A stretch of 64,000 bases of DNA, from positions 3,348,001 through 3,412,000 of the forward strand of contig NZ_CP081000.1 in assembly GCF_019645875.1 (NCBI RefSeq). The letters are read 5' to 3'. Under the pieces are notes generated by a model that was given only the letters and a program-made list of their open reading frames with translations, ran no database searches and had not been told where the DNA came from. Origin of the DNA: Mycolicibacterium senegalense (GTDB lineage: Bacteria > Actinomycetota > Actinomycetes > Mycobacteriales > Mycobacteriaceae). Below, in pieces: positions 1 to 9,452 of this stretch (its first letter is position 1; each line of letters starts with the position of its first letter). The translations under genes were made by a program, and so were the position numbers.

Positions 1-17
1 GAACGTAGGATGAACTC

Positions 18-962
18 GTGACTGTGGTGCCTGAAGGTCGGAAGCTGCTGCGTCTGGAAGTGCGGAACGCGCAGACGCCCATCGAACGCAAGCCACCGTG
101 GATCAAGACCAGGGCCAAGATGGGTCCGGAATACACCGAGCTCAAGGGTCTGGTGCGGCGCGAAGGGCTGCACACGGTGTGCGAGGAGGCCGGCTGCCCC
201 AACATCTTCGAATGCTGGGAGGACCGGGAGGCCACGTTCCTGATCGGCGGCGAGCAGTGCACTCGCCGGTGTGACTTCTGCCAGATCGACACCGGCAAGC
301 CGGCCGAACTGGACCGCGACGAGCCGCGCCGGGTCGCCGAGAGCGTGCAGGCGATGGGTCTGAAGTACTCGACGGTGACGGGTGTCGCGCGCGACGACCT
401 GCCCGACGGCGGGGCGTGGCTGTACGCCGAGACCGTTCGCCAGATCCATGCGCTCAACCCGAACACCGGGGTCGAGCTGTTGGCTCCGGACTTCAACGGC
501 AACCCCGACCAGCTGGCCGAAGTGTTCGAGTCGCGCCCAGAAGTGTTCGCGCACAACGTCGAAACGGTGCCGCGCATTTTCAAGCGCATCCGGCCCGCGT
601 TCCGCTATGACCGGAGCCTGGCGGTGATCACGTCCGCCCGCAACTTCGGCCTGGTCACCAAATCGAACCTCATCCTCGGGATGGGCGAAACCATCGACGA
701 GGTCCACACTGCCCTGCGTGACCTGTACGACGCGGGCTGCGACATCGTCACCATCACCCAGTATCTGCGGCCCTCACCGCGCCATCATCCGGTGGAGCGT
801 TGGGTACACCCCGACGAGTTCGTAGAGCTGTCGAGCTATGCCGAGGGCCTGGGATTCGCCGGTGTGCTGGCCGGTCCGCTGGTGCGTTCGTCCTACCGCG
901 CGGGCAGGCTCTATGCCCAGGCCGCGCGGGTTCGGTTCGCCGATCAGCCCCCCGTATCCTGA
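18..962 (+). CDS. lipA: Lipoyl synthase LipA
   Basis: Radical-SAM enzyme that inserts two sulfurs into octanoyl groups on lipoyl domains of 2-oxoacid dehydrogenases and the glycine cleavage H protein; cytoplasmic. The 314-residue product shows both cysteine clusters expected of the family: the N-terminal auxiliary cluster ([12 protein letters not shown], about residues 55-66) and the radical-SAM CxxxCxxC (CTRRCDFC, about 81-88). The C-terminal RSSYRAG holds the conserved serine ligand. The GTG at 18 sits in a short ...CTCGTGA... junction, so it may overlap the stop of an upstream lipB lying outside the window. The next gene starts 4 bases downstream and is probably co-transcribed. Equivalent to Rv2218. 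Confidence 0.97.
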   Translation: MTVVPEGRKLLRLEVRNAQTPIERKPPWIKTRAKMGPEYTELKGLVRREGLHTVCEEAGCPNIFECWEDREATFLIGGEQCTRRCDFCQIDTGKPAELDRDEPRRVAESVQAMGLKYSTVTGVARDDLPDGGAWLYAETVRQIHALNPNTGVELLAPDFNGNPDQLAEVFESRPEVFAHNVETVPRIFKRIRPAFRYDRSLAVITSARNFGLVTKSNLILGMGETIDEVHTALRDLYDAGCDIVTITQYLRPSPRHHPVERWVHPDEFVELSSYAEGLGFAGVLAGPLVRSSYRAGRLYAQAARVRFADQPPVS

Positions 963-966
963 ACTA

Positions 967-1719
967 ATGGCGAAAACCCGCACTGCCGCAGAGACCAAAG
1001 CGGCAAAGGCCGAGGCGAAGGCTGCCCGTAAGGCGGCCTCAAAGCAGCGGCGCAGTCAGTTGTGGCAGGCATTCCAGATCCAACGCAAAGAGGACAAGCG
1101 CCTCTTGCCGTACATGATCGGCGCGTTCGTGCTGATCGTGGCCGCCGCGGTGGTGGCCGGTGTGCTCATCGGCGGGTTCACGATGTACACGCTCATCCCG
1201 CTGGGCGTGGTGCTGGGTGCACTGGTCGCCTTCATCATCTTCGGGCGCCGCGCCCAGAAGTCGGTGTACCTGAAGGCCGAGGGCCAGACCGGCGCCGCGG
1301 CCTGGGCGCTGGACAATCTGCGCGGCAAGTGGCGCGTCACCCCGGGTGTCGCGGCAACCGGGCATTTCGACGCCGTGCACCGCGTGATCGGCCGGCCAGG
1401 GGTGATCTTCGTCGGTGAGGGCTCGGCCAATCGGGTCAAGCCGCTGCTGGCGCAGGAGAAGAAGCGCACCGCGCGCCTGGTCGGTGAGATCCCGATCTAC
1501 GACATCGTGGTCGGCAACGGCGAGGGCGAGGTGCCGCTGTCCAAGCTGGAGCGCCACCTGAACAAGCTGCCGGCCAACATCACTGTCAAGCAGATGGACT
1601 CGATCGAGTCCCGGCTGGCCGCACTCGGCACCAAGACCGGCCCGGCCGGCATGCCCAAGGGCCCGATGCCCGCCGGCGCCAAGATGCGCGGTGTGCAGCG
1701 CACCGTGCGCCGTCGCTGA
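967..1719 (+). CDS. DUF4191 family membrane protein
   Basis: 250-residue membrane protein of unknown function, equivalent to Rv2219 in order and sequence. The first 50 residues are very Lys/Ala/Arg-rich (probably cytoplasmic). Two hydrophobic segments follow at about residues 52-75 and 78-97, then a soluble C-terminal region ending in a Gly/Pro/Met-rich basic tail. I chose the ATG at 967 over upstream in-frame codons because the longer reading runs back into lipA. It lies 4 bases after the lipA stop, so the two form an operon. A strong hairpin follows at 1744-1774. Confidence 0.9.
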   Translation: MAKTRTAAETKAAKAEAKAARKAASKQRRSQLWQAFQIQRKEDKRLLPYMIGAFVLIVAAAVVAGVLIGGFTMYTLIPLGVVLGALVAFIIFGRRAQKSVYLKAEGQTGAAAWALDNLRGKWRVTPGVAATGHFDAVHRVIGRPGVIFVGEGSANRVKPLLAQEKKRTARLVGEIPIYDIVVGNGEGEVPLSKLERHLNKLPANITVKQMDSIESRLAALGTKTGPAGMPKGPMPAGAKMRGVQRTVRRR

Positions 1720-1743
1720 CTCTCTGCCGCCGAGCGTGAACCA

Positions 1744-1774
1744 GATCGCGAGAATTCTTCGGATTCTCGCGATC
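1744..1774. terminator. Hairpin between convergent genes
   Basis: A 12-bp perfect stem (GATCGCGAGAAT / ATTCTCGCGATC) closes a short loop, and two further pairs (one wobble) can form inside it. The + side continues into a T-rich TTCTTC. It lies between the stop of the DUF4191 gene and the stop of the convergent RDD gene, so it probably ends transcription from both sides. No poly-T tail is present on the minus side. Confidence 0.7.
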
Positions 1775-1793
1775 TTCTTCACATTCGGCACAG

Positions 1794-2279
1794 CTAGCGC
1801 CGCACCACCGCGGTGAACGTCAGGCGATCGTGCAGGCCCCGCAGATCACTGTCGGAAACCAGCGGCGGGATGACCAACGCGATCAACACCACCCGCAGGA
1901 ATGCCCGCACGATGCCGATCCGGTCGCGCCCGTCGGCCGGTACCACCGCCAGGCCTACCGCGAGCTGGCCCGGTGTGAACGAGAACAGCCGCACCGCGAC
2001 CGTGCCCAGCACCATCCAGATCACCAGTACGGCCGTGGACAGCATCGGCAGCGAAATGAAACCGAGGGCCATCACGAGGCCGGCCAGGCCGTAGGCCACC
2101 AGCCAATCGATGCACAGTGCCCCCAGGCGCCGGCCCATCCGGGCCAGCGACCCGGGCCCGGTCTCGGGCAAGCCAAGGCGCTCACCAGGGTATTTGCCCT
2201 GGCTGTCCCGGCCGTCCTCACCGTCACCCGCGTCGAAAGGGCCGGGTCCGGACAGCCAAGTTCCCATCGTTCGCGCCAT
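1794..2279 (-). CDS. RDD family membrane protein
   Basis: 161 residues with an RDD-type membrane domain. After a Gly/Asp-rich N-terminus the core begins around LARMGRRLGALCIDWLVAYGLAG, which has the Arg-Asp pattern that names the family. Hydrophobic segments lie at about 54-75, 80-100 and 125-140, and the C-terminus carries LRGLHDRLTFTAVV, typical of RDD proteins. Equivalent to Rv2219A by position. Transport substrate unknown. Its start lies back to back with the glnA1 control region. Confidence 0.85.
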   Translation of the reverse strand: MARTMGTWLSGPGPFDAGDGEDGRDSQGKYPGERLGLPETGPGSLARMGRRLGALCIDWLVAYGLAGLVMALGFISLPMLSTAVLVIWMVLGTVAVRLFSFTPGQLAVGLAVVPADGRDRIGIVRAFLRVVLIALVIPPLVSDSDLRGLHDRLTFTAVVRR

Positions 2280-2349
2280 AGGGCCAGAATAGGCGGAGCC
2301 GGTTTGGCGACGGTCAGTAGCTCACGTCACAAAGAACGGTCATCGCGTA

Positions 2350-2362
2350 ACTTGCGCGCAAC
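2350..2362. promoter_or_regulatory. Candidate GlnR box upstream of glnA1
   Basis: The sequence AC-N9-AC (AC at 2350-2351 and 2361-2362) lies about 72 bases before the glnA1 start. This matches the AC-n9-AC spacing reported for GlnR sites in mycobacteria. A TTGACG that could serve as a -35 element follows at 2369-2374, but I see no convincing -10 at normal spacing. Short motif, so moderate to low confidence. Confidence 0.35.
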
Positions 2363-2434
2363 ATATGGTTGACGACTGCGCAACATCGTGTCCTTAGCGT
2401 CAACCCGCGGGTTACCAGTAAAGGAGAACACTCA

Positions 2435-3871
2435 GTGGCAGAAAAGACGTCCGACGACATCTTCAAGCTGATCAAGGACGAGAACGTCGAGTACGTCGAC
2501 ATTCGCTTCTGCGATCTGCCCGGCGTCGTCCAGCACTTCTCGATCCCGGCGTCGGCGTTCGACCAGAGCGTCTTCGAGGACGGCCTCGCGTTCGACGGTT
2601 CGTCGGTCCGCGGCTTCCAGTCGATCCACGAATCCGACATGATGCTGCTGCCGGATCCCGACACCGCGCGCATCGACCCGTTCCGCGCCGCCAAGACGCT
2701 GAACCTGAACTTCTTCGTGCACGATCCGTTCACCCGCGAGGCGTACTCCCGCGACCCGCGCAACGTGGCCCGCAAGGCGGAGAACTACCTGGCCAGCACC
2801 GGGATCGCCGACACCTGTTTCTTCGGCGCCGAAGCCGAGTTCTACATCTTCGACTCGGTGTCGTTCGACTCGCGGATGAACGGCACCTTCTACGAGGTCG
2901 ATTCCGAGTCCGCATGGTGGAACACCGGCGAGCCCGCCGAGGCCGACGGCTCCCCCAACCTCGGTTACAAGGTTCGCCCCAAGGGCGGCTACTTCCCCGT
3001 CGCTCCCTACGACCACTACGTGGATCTGCGCGACGAGATGTCGACCAACCTGATCAACGCCGGGTTCACCCTGGAGCGCGGCCACCACGAGGTCGGCACC
3101 GCCGGCCAGGCCGAGATCAACTACAAGTTCAACACCCTGCTGCACGCAGCTGACGATGTGCTGCTGTTCAAGTACATCATCAAGAACACCGCGTGGCAGA
3201 ACGGCAAGACCGTCACCTTCATGCCCAAGCCGCTGTTCGGTGACAACGGTTCGGGCATGCACGCCCACCAGTCGCTGTGGAAGGACGGCAAGCCGCTGTT
3301 CCACGACGAGTCCGGCTACGCGGGCCTGTCCGACATCGCCCGCCACTACATCGGCGGCATCCTGCACCACGCCCCGTCGCTGCTGGCGTTCACCAACCCG
3401 ACGGTGAACTCCTACAAGCGTCTGGTGCCGGGCTATGAGGCCCCGATCAACCTGGTGTACAGCCAGCGCAACCGCTCGGCCTGTGTCCGTATCCCGATCA
3501 CCGGCAACAACCCGAAGGCCAAGCGCCTCGAGTTCCGCTGCCCGGACAGCTCGGGTAACCCGTACCTGGCGTTCGCGGCCATGCTGATGGCCGGCATCGA
3601 CGGCATCAAGAAGAAGATCGAGCCGCTGGCCCCGGTCGACAAGGACCTCTACGAGCTGCCGCCGGACGAGGCCGCCAACATCCCGCAGGCCCCGACCTCG
3701 CTGGCCGCGGTGATCGACAAGCTCGAAGAGGATCACGAATACCTCACCGAGGGTGGCGTGTTCACCGAGGACCTGATCGAGACCTGGATCTCCTACAAGC
3801 GGGAGAACGAGATCATGCCGATCCAGATCCGGCCTCACCCGTACGAGTTCTCGCTCTACTACGACGTCTAA
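2435..3871 (+). CDS. glnA1: Glutamine synthetase type I-beta, GlnA1
   Basis: Main ammonium-assimilating enzyme: ATP-dependent ligation of ammonia to glutamate. The 478-residue product equals the M. tuberculosis GlnA1 length. The start is GTG 2435, preceded by an AAGGAG ribosome site at 2421-2426. Visible motifs include the beta-grasp DGSS (FDGSSVRGF), the metal-binding [12 protein letters not shown], the ATP-site [16 protein letters not shown] and NPYLAF. The adenylylation site is [10 protein letters not shown] with Tyr406, so activity should be switched by GlnE, encoded 2.5 kb downstream. A long hairpin follows the stop codon directly. Confidence 0.98.
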   Translation: MAEKTSDDIFKLIKDENVEYVDIRFCDLPGVVQHFSIPASAFDQSVFEDGLAFDGSSVRGFQSIHESDMMLLPDPDTARIDPFRAAKTLNLNFFVHDPFTREAYSRDPRNVARKAENYLASTGIADTCFFGAEAEFYIFDSVSFDSRMNGTFYEVDSESAWWNTGEPAEADGSPNLGYKVRPKGGYFPVAPYDHYVDLRDEMSTNLINAGFTLERGHHEVGTAGQAEINYKFNTLLHAADDVLLFKYIIKNTAWQNGKTVTFMPKPLFGDNGSGMHAHQSLWKDGKPLFHDESGYAGLSDIARHYIGGILHHAPSLLAFTNPTVNSYKRLVPGYEAPINLVYSQRNRSACVRIPITGNNPKAKRLEFRCPDSSGNPYLAFAAMLMAGIDGIKKKIEPLAPVDKDLYELPPDEAANIPQAPTSLAAVIDKLEEDHEYLTEGGVFTEDLIETWISYKRENEIMPIQIRPHPYEFSLYYDV

Positions 3872-3879
3872 GTCCTAGC

Positions 3880-3939
3880 GCGAGCAGACGCAGATGTCCC
3901 CGCACGCCCGGCGTGTCGGGGACATCTGCGTCTGCTCGC
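3880..3939. terminator. Long hairpin repeat, copy 1 (after glnA1)
   Basis: A 23-bp perfect stem (3880-3902 with 3917-3939) is extended by 4 more pairs after a one-base bulge. Its arms read GCGAGCAGACGCAGATGTCC and the complement. A second copy with nearly the same arm sequence lies at 57451-57508 after accD6. It starts 9 bases past the glnA1 stop and ends before dtd, so it probably acts as a terminator or mRNA-end stabiliser. It has no T tract. Confidence 0.75.
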
Positions 3940-3962
3940 CGGGTGCACCGCACAATGGACCG

Positions 3963-4394
3963 ATGCGTGTTCTGGTGCAGCGGGTGACATCTGCCAGCGT
4001 TACGGTCGACGGTGAGGTGGTAGGCGCCATCGAGCCCAACCCACAGGGGCTGCTGGCCCTGGTCGGCGCGACCCACGGCGATGATGCCGCCAAGGCCCGG
4101 CGGATGGCCGAAAAGTTATGGCAGTTGCGAATTCTCGACGGCGAGAAGTCCGCGTCGGACGTCGCCGCACCGATCCTGGTGATCAGTCAGTTCACCTTGT
4201 ACGCCAACACCGACAAGGGGCGGCGACCGTCGTGGAATGCGGCGGCGCCCGGCCCGGTCGCCGAACCGCTGGTGGCCGAATTTGCCGAAGCGCTCAAGAG
4301 ATTGGGCGCGGTTGTGGAAACGGGGGTTTTCGGTGCGGATATGCAGGTGGAACTGGTCAATGACGGGCCGGTAACGGTGTTGCTGGAGCTGTGA
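3963..4394 (+). CDS. dtd: D-aminoacyl-tRNA deacylase
   Basis: Hydrolyses D-amino acids (and misloaded glycine) from tRNA, a cytoplasmic proofreading activity. 143 residues, the usual length. Both family signatures are visible: SQFTLYAN in the middle and [11 protein letters not shown] at the C-terminus (the cross-subunit Gly-Pro motif). I chose the ATG at 3963 because the longer frame would run through the hairpin repeat. The gene is not adjacent to glnA1 in M. tuberculosis, so its place here is lineage-specific. Confidence 0.95.
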   Translation: MRVLVQRVTSASVTVDGEVVGAIEPNPQGLLALVGATHGDDAAKARRMAEKLWQLRILDGEKSASDVAAPILVISQFTLYANTDKGRRPSWNAAAPGPVAEPLVAEFAEALKRLGAVVETGVFGADMQVELVNDGPVTVLLEL

Positions 4395-4425
4395 GTTTTC
4401 TGCGAACGACGAGTATTGTCGGCAC

Positions 4426-4842
4426 ATGACGACCAATCTGGACACCCGACTGAGTTCGATCTCGCCTGCTGTCATCAGCTTGTTCCGGGTCGTGTTCGGC
4501 CTCTTGTTCACCATCCACGGGACATCCAAACTTTTTGCCTGGCCCGTTGATTCGGGCAGCGGCGCAGTGCCCGTCGGCACCTGGCCCTATTGGTATGCCG
4601 GGGTCCTGGAGCTGGTGCTCGGCCTGCTCATCATGGTGGGGCTGTTCACCCGGATCGCGGCGTTCATCGCCGCCGGCCAAATGGCGTTCGCCTACTTCAC
4701 GCAGCACCAGCCGAAGGGTCTGCTGCCGATCGAGAACGGCGGCGAACTCGCCGTGCTGTATTGCTTCGGCTTCCTGCTGCTCGCCGCGATCGGCGGTGGC
4801 GCGTACGCACTGGATGCCGTGCGCGCCAGGAGCAAGACCTAG
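4426..4842 (+). CDS. DoxX family membrane protein
   Basis: 138 residues with about four transmembrane helices (about 15-35, 50-72, 74-93, 103-125). The sequence matches the DoxX/DoxD-like family: ISLFRVVFGLLFTIHGTSKLF near the start and GVLELVLGLLIMVGLFTRIAAF in the second helix. Function uncertain; some mycobacterial members belong to membrane oxidoreductase complexes. Its TAG stop shares bases with the TAG of the convergent LLM gene (CTAG at 4839-4842). Confidence 0.88.
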   Translation: MTTNLDTRLSSISPAVISLFRVVFGLLFTIHGTSKLFAWPVDSGSGAVPVGTWPYWYAGVLELVLGLLIMVGLFTRIAAFIAAGQMAFAYFTQHQPKGLLPIENGGELAVLYCFGFLLLAAIGGGAYALDAVRARSKT

Positions 4843-5696
4843 TCCAGCGCGAGGTCCTCGCGGAAGCGCTTCATCCCGTCGATCTTCTCGGCCAGGGTGG
4901 CATCGGGGCCGGAGTAGAACATCCACGGCATGGTGATGATGCCCTGGATGCCACCCGCTTCCGCACGCGCATAGTGGTCAGGGGTGAAGGCGTCGGTGAG
5001 CGGCGTGATGATGGTGAAATCGTCCATCGTCAAACCCTTTTCGGCACGCAGCTCGCGTAGCCGGTTCACCCTTTGCAGGGCGTCGTCGGTGGAGATCAGA
5101 TCGCCGATCCAGCCGTCGTGGCGCGCCGCGCGGCGCAGTGCGATGTCGGACAGTCCACCGACGTAGACCGGGATCGGTGGCGGAGTCGGCTCCATCTCCA
5201 GACGCGGGGTGGAATAGAACTCGCCGTCGAACTCCGTCCACCCCGGCGCCCACAGCTTCTTCATCAACTCGAGCATCTCGTCGGTGCGCTTGCCGCGCCG
5301 CGCGAACTGCTGGCCCAGCAGCTCGAACTCTTCCTCGCACCAACCCACCCCGATGCCCAGTTCCAGCCGCCCGTCGGCCAGATAGGCCGCGGTGCCAATG
5401 GCTTTCGCGGCCGAGTACGGGTCGCGCATCGCCGGCAGGTAGACCGTGGTGACGAACTTGCATCGCCTGGTGACCAGCGCCAGTGCACCGATCATCACCC
5501 ATGGGTCCGGCCAGTCGGTGAACGCCTCCCAGCGCCGCTTCCCGTCCTTGGTGTACGGGTACGGCGTGGACAGCGTCTCCAGGTTCACCACATGGTCGGG
5601 GATACCCATCCCGTCATAGCCGAGTTCGTCTGCCGCCCTGGCCACTTCGACGGCCTCGCGGGTGTCCATGAAGGCCAGGCTGACGTAGAACTTCAT
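4839..5696 (-). CDS. F420-dependent LLM-class oxidoreductase
   Basis: 285-residue luciferase-like (TIM-barrel) monooxygenase/reductase, TIGR03619-like. It has a barrel start MKFYVSLAFMDTREAVEVAR, the SDH-like patch YDGMGIPDHV and the conserved GRLELGIGVGWCEEEFELLG. This branch normally uses coenzyme F420, common in mycobacteria; the substrate cannot be told. Its ATG overlaps the stop of the upstream thioesterase gene by four bases (ATGA), indicating translational coupling. Convergent with the DoxX gene, with overlapping stop codons. Confidence 0.88.
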   Translation of the reverse strand: MKFYVSLAFMDTREAVEVARAADELGYDGMGIPDHVVNLETLSTPYPYTKDGKRRWEAFTDWPDPWVMIGALALVTRRCKFVTTVYLPAMRDPYSAAKAIGTAAYLADGRLELGIGVGWCEEEFELLGQQFARRGKRTDEMLELMKKLWAPGWTEFDGEFYSTPRLEMEPTPPPIPVYVGGLSDIALRRAARHDGWIGDLISTDDALQRVNRLRELRAEKGLTMDDFTIITPLTDAFTPDHYARAEAGGIQGIITMPWMFYSGPDATLAEKIDGMKRFREDLALD

Positions 5697-6322
5697 CCGG
5701 CGTCCCGAGCCCAGGCCGGGGTGATGAAGACGCCTTCGGCCTCGACGGTGATCCCGTCCGCGTCGCTGATATGGCCGCGCGCAAAGGTTTTGACGCCTTC
5801 GGTGCGGTCGATGTAGGCCTCGGCGCGCAGCGGTCCCAGCGGCGTGCCACGGTTGTACCGGCAGGTGATGGTCCCGGTATAGCGCGGCTCGTTCAGTCCC
5901 CCGCTGGCCACCTCGCCGAGAATATGGTCGAGCACCAACGCACAGATGCCGCCGTGCACCCAGCCCAGCGGGCCCTCATAGGCTGCGCCGAGCACGAATT
6001 CGCTCCAGCAGCTGCCGTCCTCGGCATGCTCGATCACCAGCGGCGGGGCCAGCGCGTTGCGCAGTCCGACGACCGGGTTGGCCCACACCACCGGACGGTT
6101 GGTCTCGGCGTGCAGCATGGCGTGCGGCCCGTCGCGCTGTTCGCGGCGCAGCGAGGCGGTGACGGCCTCGACGGCGGCGGTGGCCTCGGCGATGGTCTCC
6201 GGGTCCACCTCGGTGCGCACGCCCGCGTCGACGAGTTCGCGCATCGCCCGGGCGAACGGCTCGTAGAGCGCTTCGAGCCGATCGTGCTCGGCCGCGGAGA
6301 TGACGTCGAACGTGTGCTGCAT
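5693..6322 (-). CDS. PaaI-type hotdog thioesterase
   Basis: 209 residues. The C-terminal two thirds carry a hotdog fold with the family helix GWVHGGICALVLDHILGEVA (HGG motif). The strand SCWSEFVLGAAYEGPLG precedes it. The N-terminal ~70 residues are helical. Predicted to hydrolyse an acyl-CoA thioester; substrate unknown. First gene of a two-gene unit with the overlapping LLM oxidoreductase, suggesting both act on the same CoA-linked or lipid substrate (inference). Confidence 0.82.
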   Translation of the reverse strand: MQHTFDVISAAEHDRLEALYEPFARAMRELVDAGVRTEVDPETIAEATAAVEAVTASLRREQRDGPHAMLHAETNRPVVWANPVVGLRNALAPPLVIEHAEDGSCWSEFVLGAAYEGPLGWVHGGICALVLDHILGEVASGGLNEPRYTGTITCRYNRGTPLGPLRAEAYIDRTEGVKTFARGHISDADGITVEAEGVFITPAWARDAG

Positions 6323-6411
6323 CCGGACTCCCAGTGAATTGGTTATACGCCCTTATTAACACCACCCACTGCGGCGTCCTGCACGCGGGGCCCGGTTAGG
6401 CCGCCTACCGA

Positions 6412-9400
6412 CTACTCCCCGCCGAAAATCTTGCGGACCACGCTCTTGGCCCGCCGGGTCACCCGCAGGTAGTTGTCCAGGAACTCTCCGCCGTCGTCGC
6501 TGCCCCAACCGGCCGCCAGGGCAACCGCATTGAGCTGACGGCCCGGCCCGGGCAATTGATCGGTGGGCTTACCGCGCACCAACACCAGGGCGTTGCGAGC
6601 TCGCGTGGCCGTCAGCCAGGCCTCTCGCAGCAGCTCGACGTCGCTCTCGGCGACCAGTTCGGCCGCGCCGATCGCGTCGAGGGCCTGCAGTGTCGAGGTG
6701 TTGTGCAGCGCGGGCACCGTGTGGGCGTAGCGCAACTGCAGCAGCTGCACGGTCCACTCGATGTCGGCCAGCCCGCCGCGCCCCAGCTTGGTGTGGGTGT
6801 TGGGATCGGCACCGCGCGGCAGGCGTTCGGCGTCGACCCGCGCCTTGATGCGGCGGATCTCCTGGACGGCTTCGGCCGATACGCCGCCCGCGGGGTACCG
6901 GGTCTTGTCGGCCATGAGCAGAAACCGATCGCCCAGTTCCAGATCGCCGGCCACGCGGTGGGCCCGCAACAGCGCCTGGATCTCCCAGGGCTGCGCCCAC
7001 TGCTCGTAGTAGGCGGCATACGAGGCCAGCGTTCGCACCAGGGGGCCGTTGCGCCCCTCGGGACGCAGTCCGGTGTCGACTTCCAGCGGCGGGTCGGCAC
7101 TCGGTGTCCCCAGCAGCGCCCTGACCTGTTCGGCGATGCTCACCGACCAGCGCACGGCCGCCGAGTCTTCGACACCGGTGTTCGGCTCGCACACGAACAT
7201 CACGTCAGCGTCGGAGCCGTATCCGAGTTCGCCTCCGCCGAGGCGGCCCATGCCGATCACCGCGATGCGTGCGGGCACACCGGATGCGGGTGTGTTGGCC
7301 CGGATCACGGCGTCCAGGGCGGCCTGCAGCACCGCGACCCACACCGAGGTCAGTGCCTGGCACACGTCGGTCACGTCGAGCAGGCCCAGCACGTCGGCCG
7401 AGGCGATGCGGGCCAGTTCCCGACGACGCAACGTACGTGCCGCGGCGATACCGCGCACCGGGTCGGGGTGCCGGCCTGCCGAAGCCACCAAGGCGCGGGC
7501 GACGCTGTCGGGATCGCCGTCGAGCAGTTTCGGCCCGTTGGGCCCGTCGGCGTACAGCTGGATCACCTCGGGGGCGCGCATCAGCAGTTCCGGGATGTAG
7601 GCCGAAGTTCCGAGCACCCGCATCAACCGCTTGGCCACTGCCCCCTCGTCACGCAGGGTCGACAGGTACCAGCGCTGTTCGGACAGCTCCTCACTGATCC
7701 GGCGGTAGGACAGCAGGCCGGCGTCGGGATCGGGAGTGTCCGACAGCCAGTCCAGCAGGGTCGGCAGCAGCACCTGCTGCACGGTGCCGCGCCGGCCGCT
7801 CTGGCCGGTGAGCGCGGCCAGGTGGGTCAGTGCGCTCTGCGGCCCTTCGTAACCCAGTGCGGCGAGCTGACGTTCGGCCGCCTCGGTGCTCATCCCGGCA
7901 CCGATGCCGACGGCTGGCTGGCCCACCGATTCCAGCAGCGGTTGGTAGAAGAGCTTGGCGTGCAGCCGGGACACGCGCATGCTCTGGCGTTTGAGTTCCT
8001 CGCGCAGCACGCCCGCCGCGTCGTGGCGGCCGTCGGGGCGCACGTGCGCGGCGCGGGCCAGCCAGCGGTACGCCTCGTCGTCGCTGTCGTCGGGCAGCAT
8101 GTGGGTGCGCTTGAGCCGCTGCAGCTGCAACCGGTGTTCGAGCAGCCGCAGGAATTCATACGAGGCGGTCATGTTGGCGGTGTCGTCGCGACCGATGTAG
8201 CCGCCCTCGCCCAGGGCCGCCAGCGCGTCGACGGTGGACGCCACATGCAGCGAGTCGTCGTTGCGTCCGTGCACCAATTGCAGGAGCTGGACGGCGAATT
8301 CGACGTCGCGTAAGCCGCCGGTGCCGAGTTTGAGCTCACGGGCCCGCACTCCGGCCGGGACGAGTTCCTCGACTCGCCTGCGCATGGCCTGCACCTCGGG
8401 GACGAAATCCGCACGCTCGCAGGCGTTCCACACCATGGGCATCAGAGCGTCGATGTAGCCCTTGCCGAGTTCGGCATCGCCCGCGGCCGGGCGCGCCTTG
8501 AGCAGTGCCTGGAATTCCCAGGTCTTCGCCCAGCGCTGGTAGTAGGCGATGTGGGATTCCAGGGTCCGGACCAGTTGGCCGCGTTTGCCTTCGGGGCGCA
8601 GTGCGGCATCGACCTCGAAGAAGGCTTCGCCGGCGAACTGCATCATCTCGCCCGCCACGCGGGTCGCGGTGGCCAGGTTGTCGTCACCTTCACCCTCCGC
8701 GAGGGCCTCGCCCACGAAGATGACGTCGACGTCGCTGACGTAATTCAGCTCGCGCGCACCACACTTGCCCATCGCTATGACGGCCAGCCGGGGCTCGCGG
8801 CCATCGTCACACACCACTCGGGTGGCCACGGTCAGTGCTGCGCCCAGCGCCGCGTCAGCCAGGTCGGACAGGTGTGCGGCGACCTCGACGAAGGGCAGCA
8901 CGGGCTCGTTCTCGACCGTGGAAGCCACATCGAGCGCGGCCAGCACCAGCAGGTGATCTCGGTAGAGATCCCGCAGTGCCGGCACGGCACTGCTTGTGCC
9001 CCTGTCGATCTCGGCGTCGCGGGCGGCGGCGGTGAAAGTGTTGTGCAGCTCCGCGACAGCGGGGAGCGCGATGTCGCCGTCGAGCAGGCGCCACGACTGG
9101 GGGTGGGCGACGAGGTGGTCACCGAGGGCCAGGGAGGATCCGAGGATGCCGAACAGCCGGCCCCGAAGGGGCCGGTCGGTGAGCAGGCGACGGTTGAGCT
9201 CGTCCGCGGCGGGCTCGAGCGCGTCGGTCAGCCGCACCATGGCCAGCAGTGCCACGTCGGCGTCGGGTGCCCGGGACAGTGACCAGAGCAGTTCGACGTG
9301 GGCGTCGGTGTTCCAGCCGAGCTGTTCGAGGTGGGCCGACGCCTGGGGATCCACCAGACCGAGCCGACCGACGCTGGGCAGTTTCGGGCGATCGGTTGCA

Positions 9401-9417
9401 GGCTTTGGCACGTTCAC
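6412..9417 (-). CDS. glnE: Glutamine synthetase adenylyltransferase/deadenylase GlnE
   Basis: Bifunctional enzyme that adds AMP to, or removes it from, the regulatory tyrosine of GlnA1. The 1001-residue protein has the duplicated nucleotidyltransferase layout. The N-terminal domain (deadenylase) has [18 protein letters not shown] at about 220-237. The C-terminal domain (adenylylase) has [18 protein letters not shown] at about 730-750. Helical linkers and GLRDVEF / [14 protein letters not shown] follow each. Start is GTG 9417. Transcribed after glnA2 (35-bp gap), so glnA2-glnE form a unit opposite to glnA1. Equivalent to Rv2221c. Confidence 0.98.
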   Translation of the reverse strand: MNVPKPATDRPKLPSVGRLGLVDPQASAHLEQLGWNTDAHVELLWSLSRAPDADVALLAMVRLTDALEPAADELNRRLLTDRPLRGRLFGILGSSLALGDHLVAHPQSWRLLDGDIALPAVAELHNTFTAAARDAEIDRGTSSAVPALRDLYRDHLLVLAALDVASTVENEPVLPFVEVAAHLSDLADAALGAALTVATRVVCDDGREPRLAVIAMGKCGARELNYVSDVDVIFVGEALAEGEGDDNLATATRVAGEMMQFAGEAFFEVDAALRPEGKRGQLVRTLESHIAYYQRWAKTWEFQALLKARPAAGDAELGKGYIDALMPMVWNACERADFVPEVQAMRRRVEELVPAGVRARELKLGTGGLRDVEFAVQLLQLVHGRNDDSLHVASTVDALAALGEGGYIGRDDTANMTASYEFLRLLEHRLQLQRLKRTHMLPDDSDDEAYRWLARAAHVRPDGRHDAAGVLREELKRQSMRVSRLHAKLFYQPLLESVGQPAVGIGAGMSTEAAERQLAALGYEGPQSALTHLAALTGQSGRRGTVQQVLLPTLLDWLSDTPDPDAGLLSYRRISEELSEQRWYLSTLRDEGAVAKRLMRVLGTSAYIPELLMRAPEVIQLYADGPNGPKLLDGDPDSVARALVASAGRHPDPVRGIAAARTLRRRELARIASADVLGLLDVTDVCQALTSVWVAVLQAALDAVIRANTPASGVPARIAVIGMGRLGGGELGYGSDADVMFVCEPNTGVEDSAAVRWSVSIAEQVRALLGTPSADPPLEVDTGLRPEGRNGPLVRTLASYAAYYEQWAQPWEIQALLRAHRVAGDLELGDRFLLMADKTRYPAGGVSAEAVQEIRRIKARVDAERLPRGADPNTHTKLGRGGLADIEWTVQLLQLRYAHTVPALHNTSTLQALDAIGAAELVAESDVELLREAWLTATRARNALVLVRGKPTDQLPGPGRQLNAVALAAGWGSDDGGEFLDNYLRVTRRAKSVVRKIFGGE

Positions 9418-9452
9418 GACGGTAGCGCACGAACCTCCGACGATGTCCGCGA

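Noticed and set aside
2432..3838. Very long minus-strand ORF (468 codons) opposite glnA1; similar long shadows lie opposite glnE, glnA2, aceE and kasA
   Set aside because: Typical antisense artefacts of GC-rich codon bias; Val/Gly/Arg-rich products without domains.
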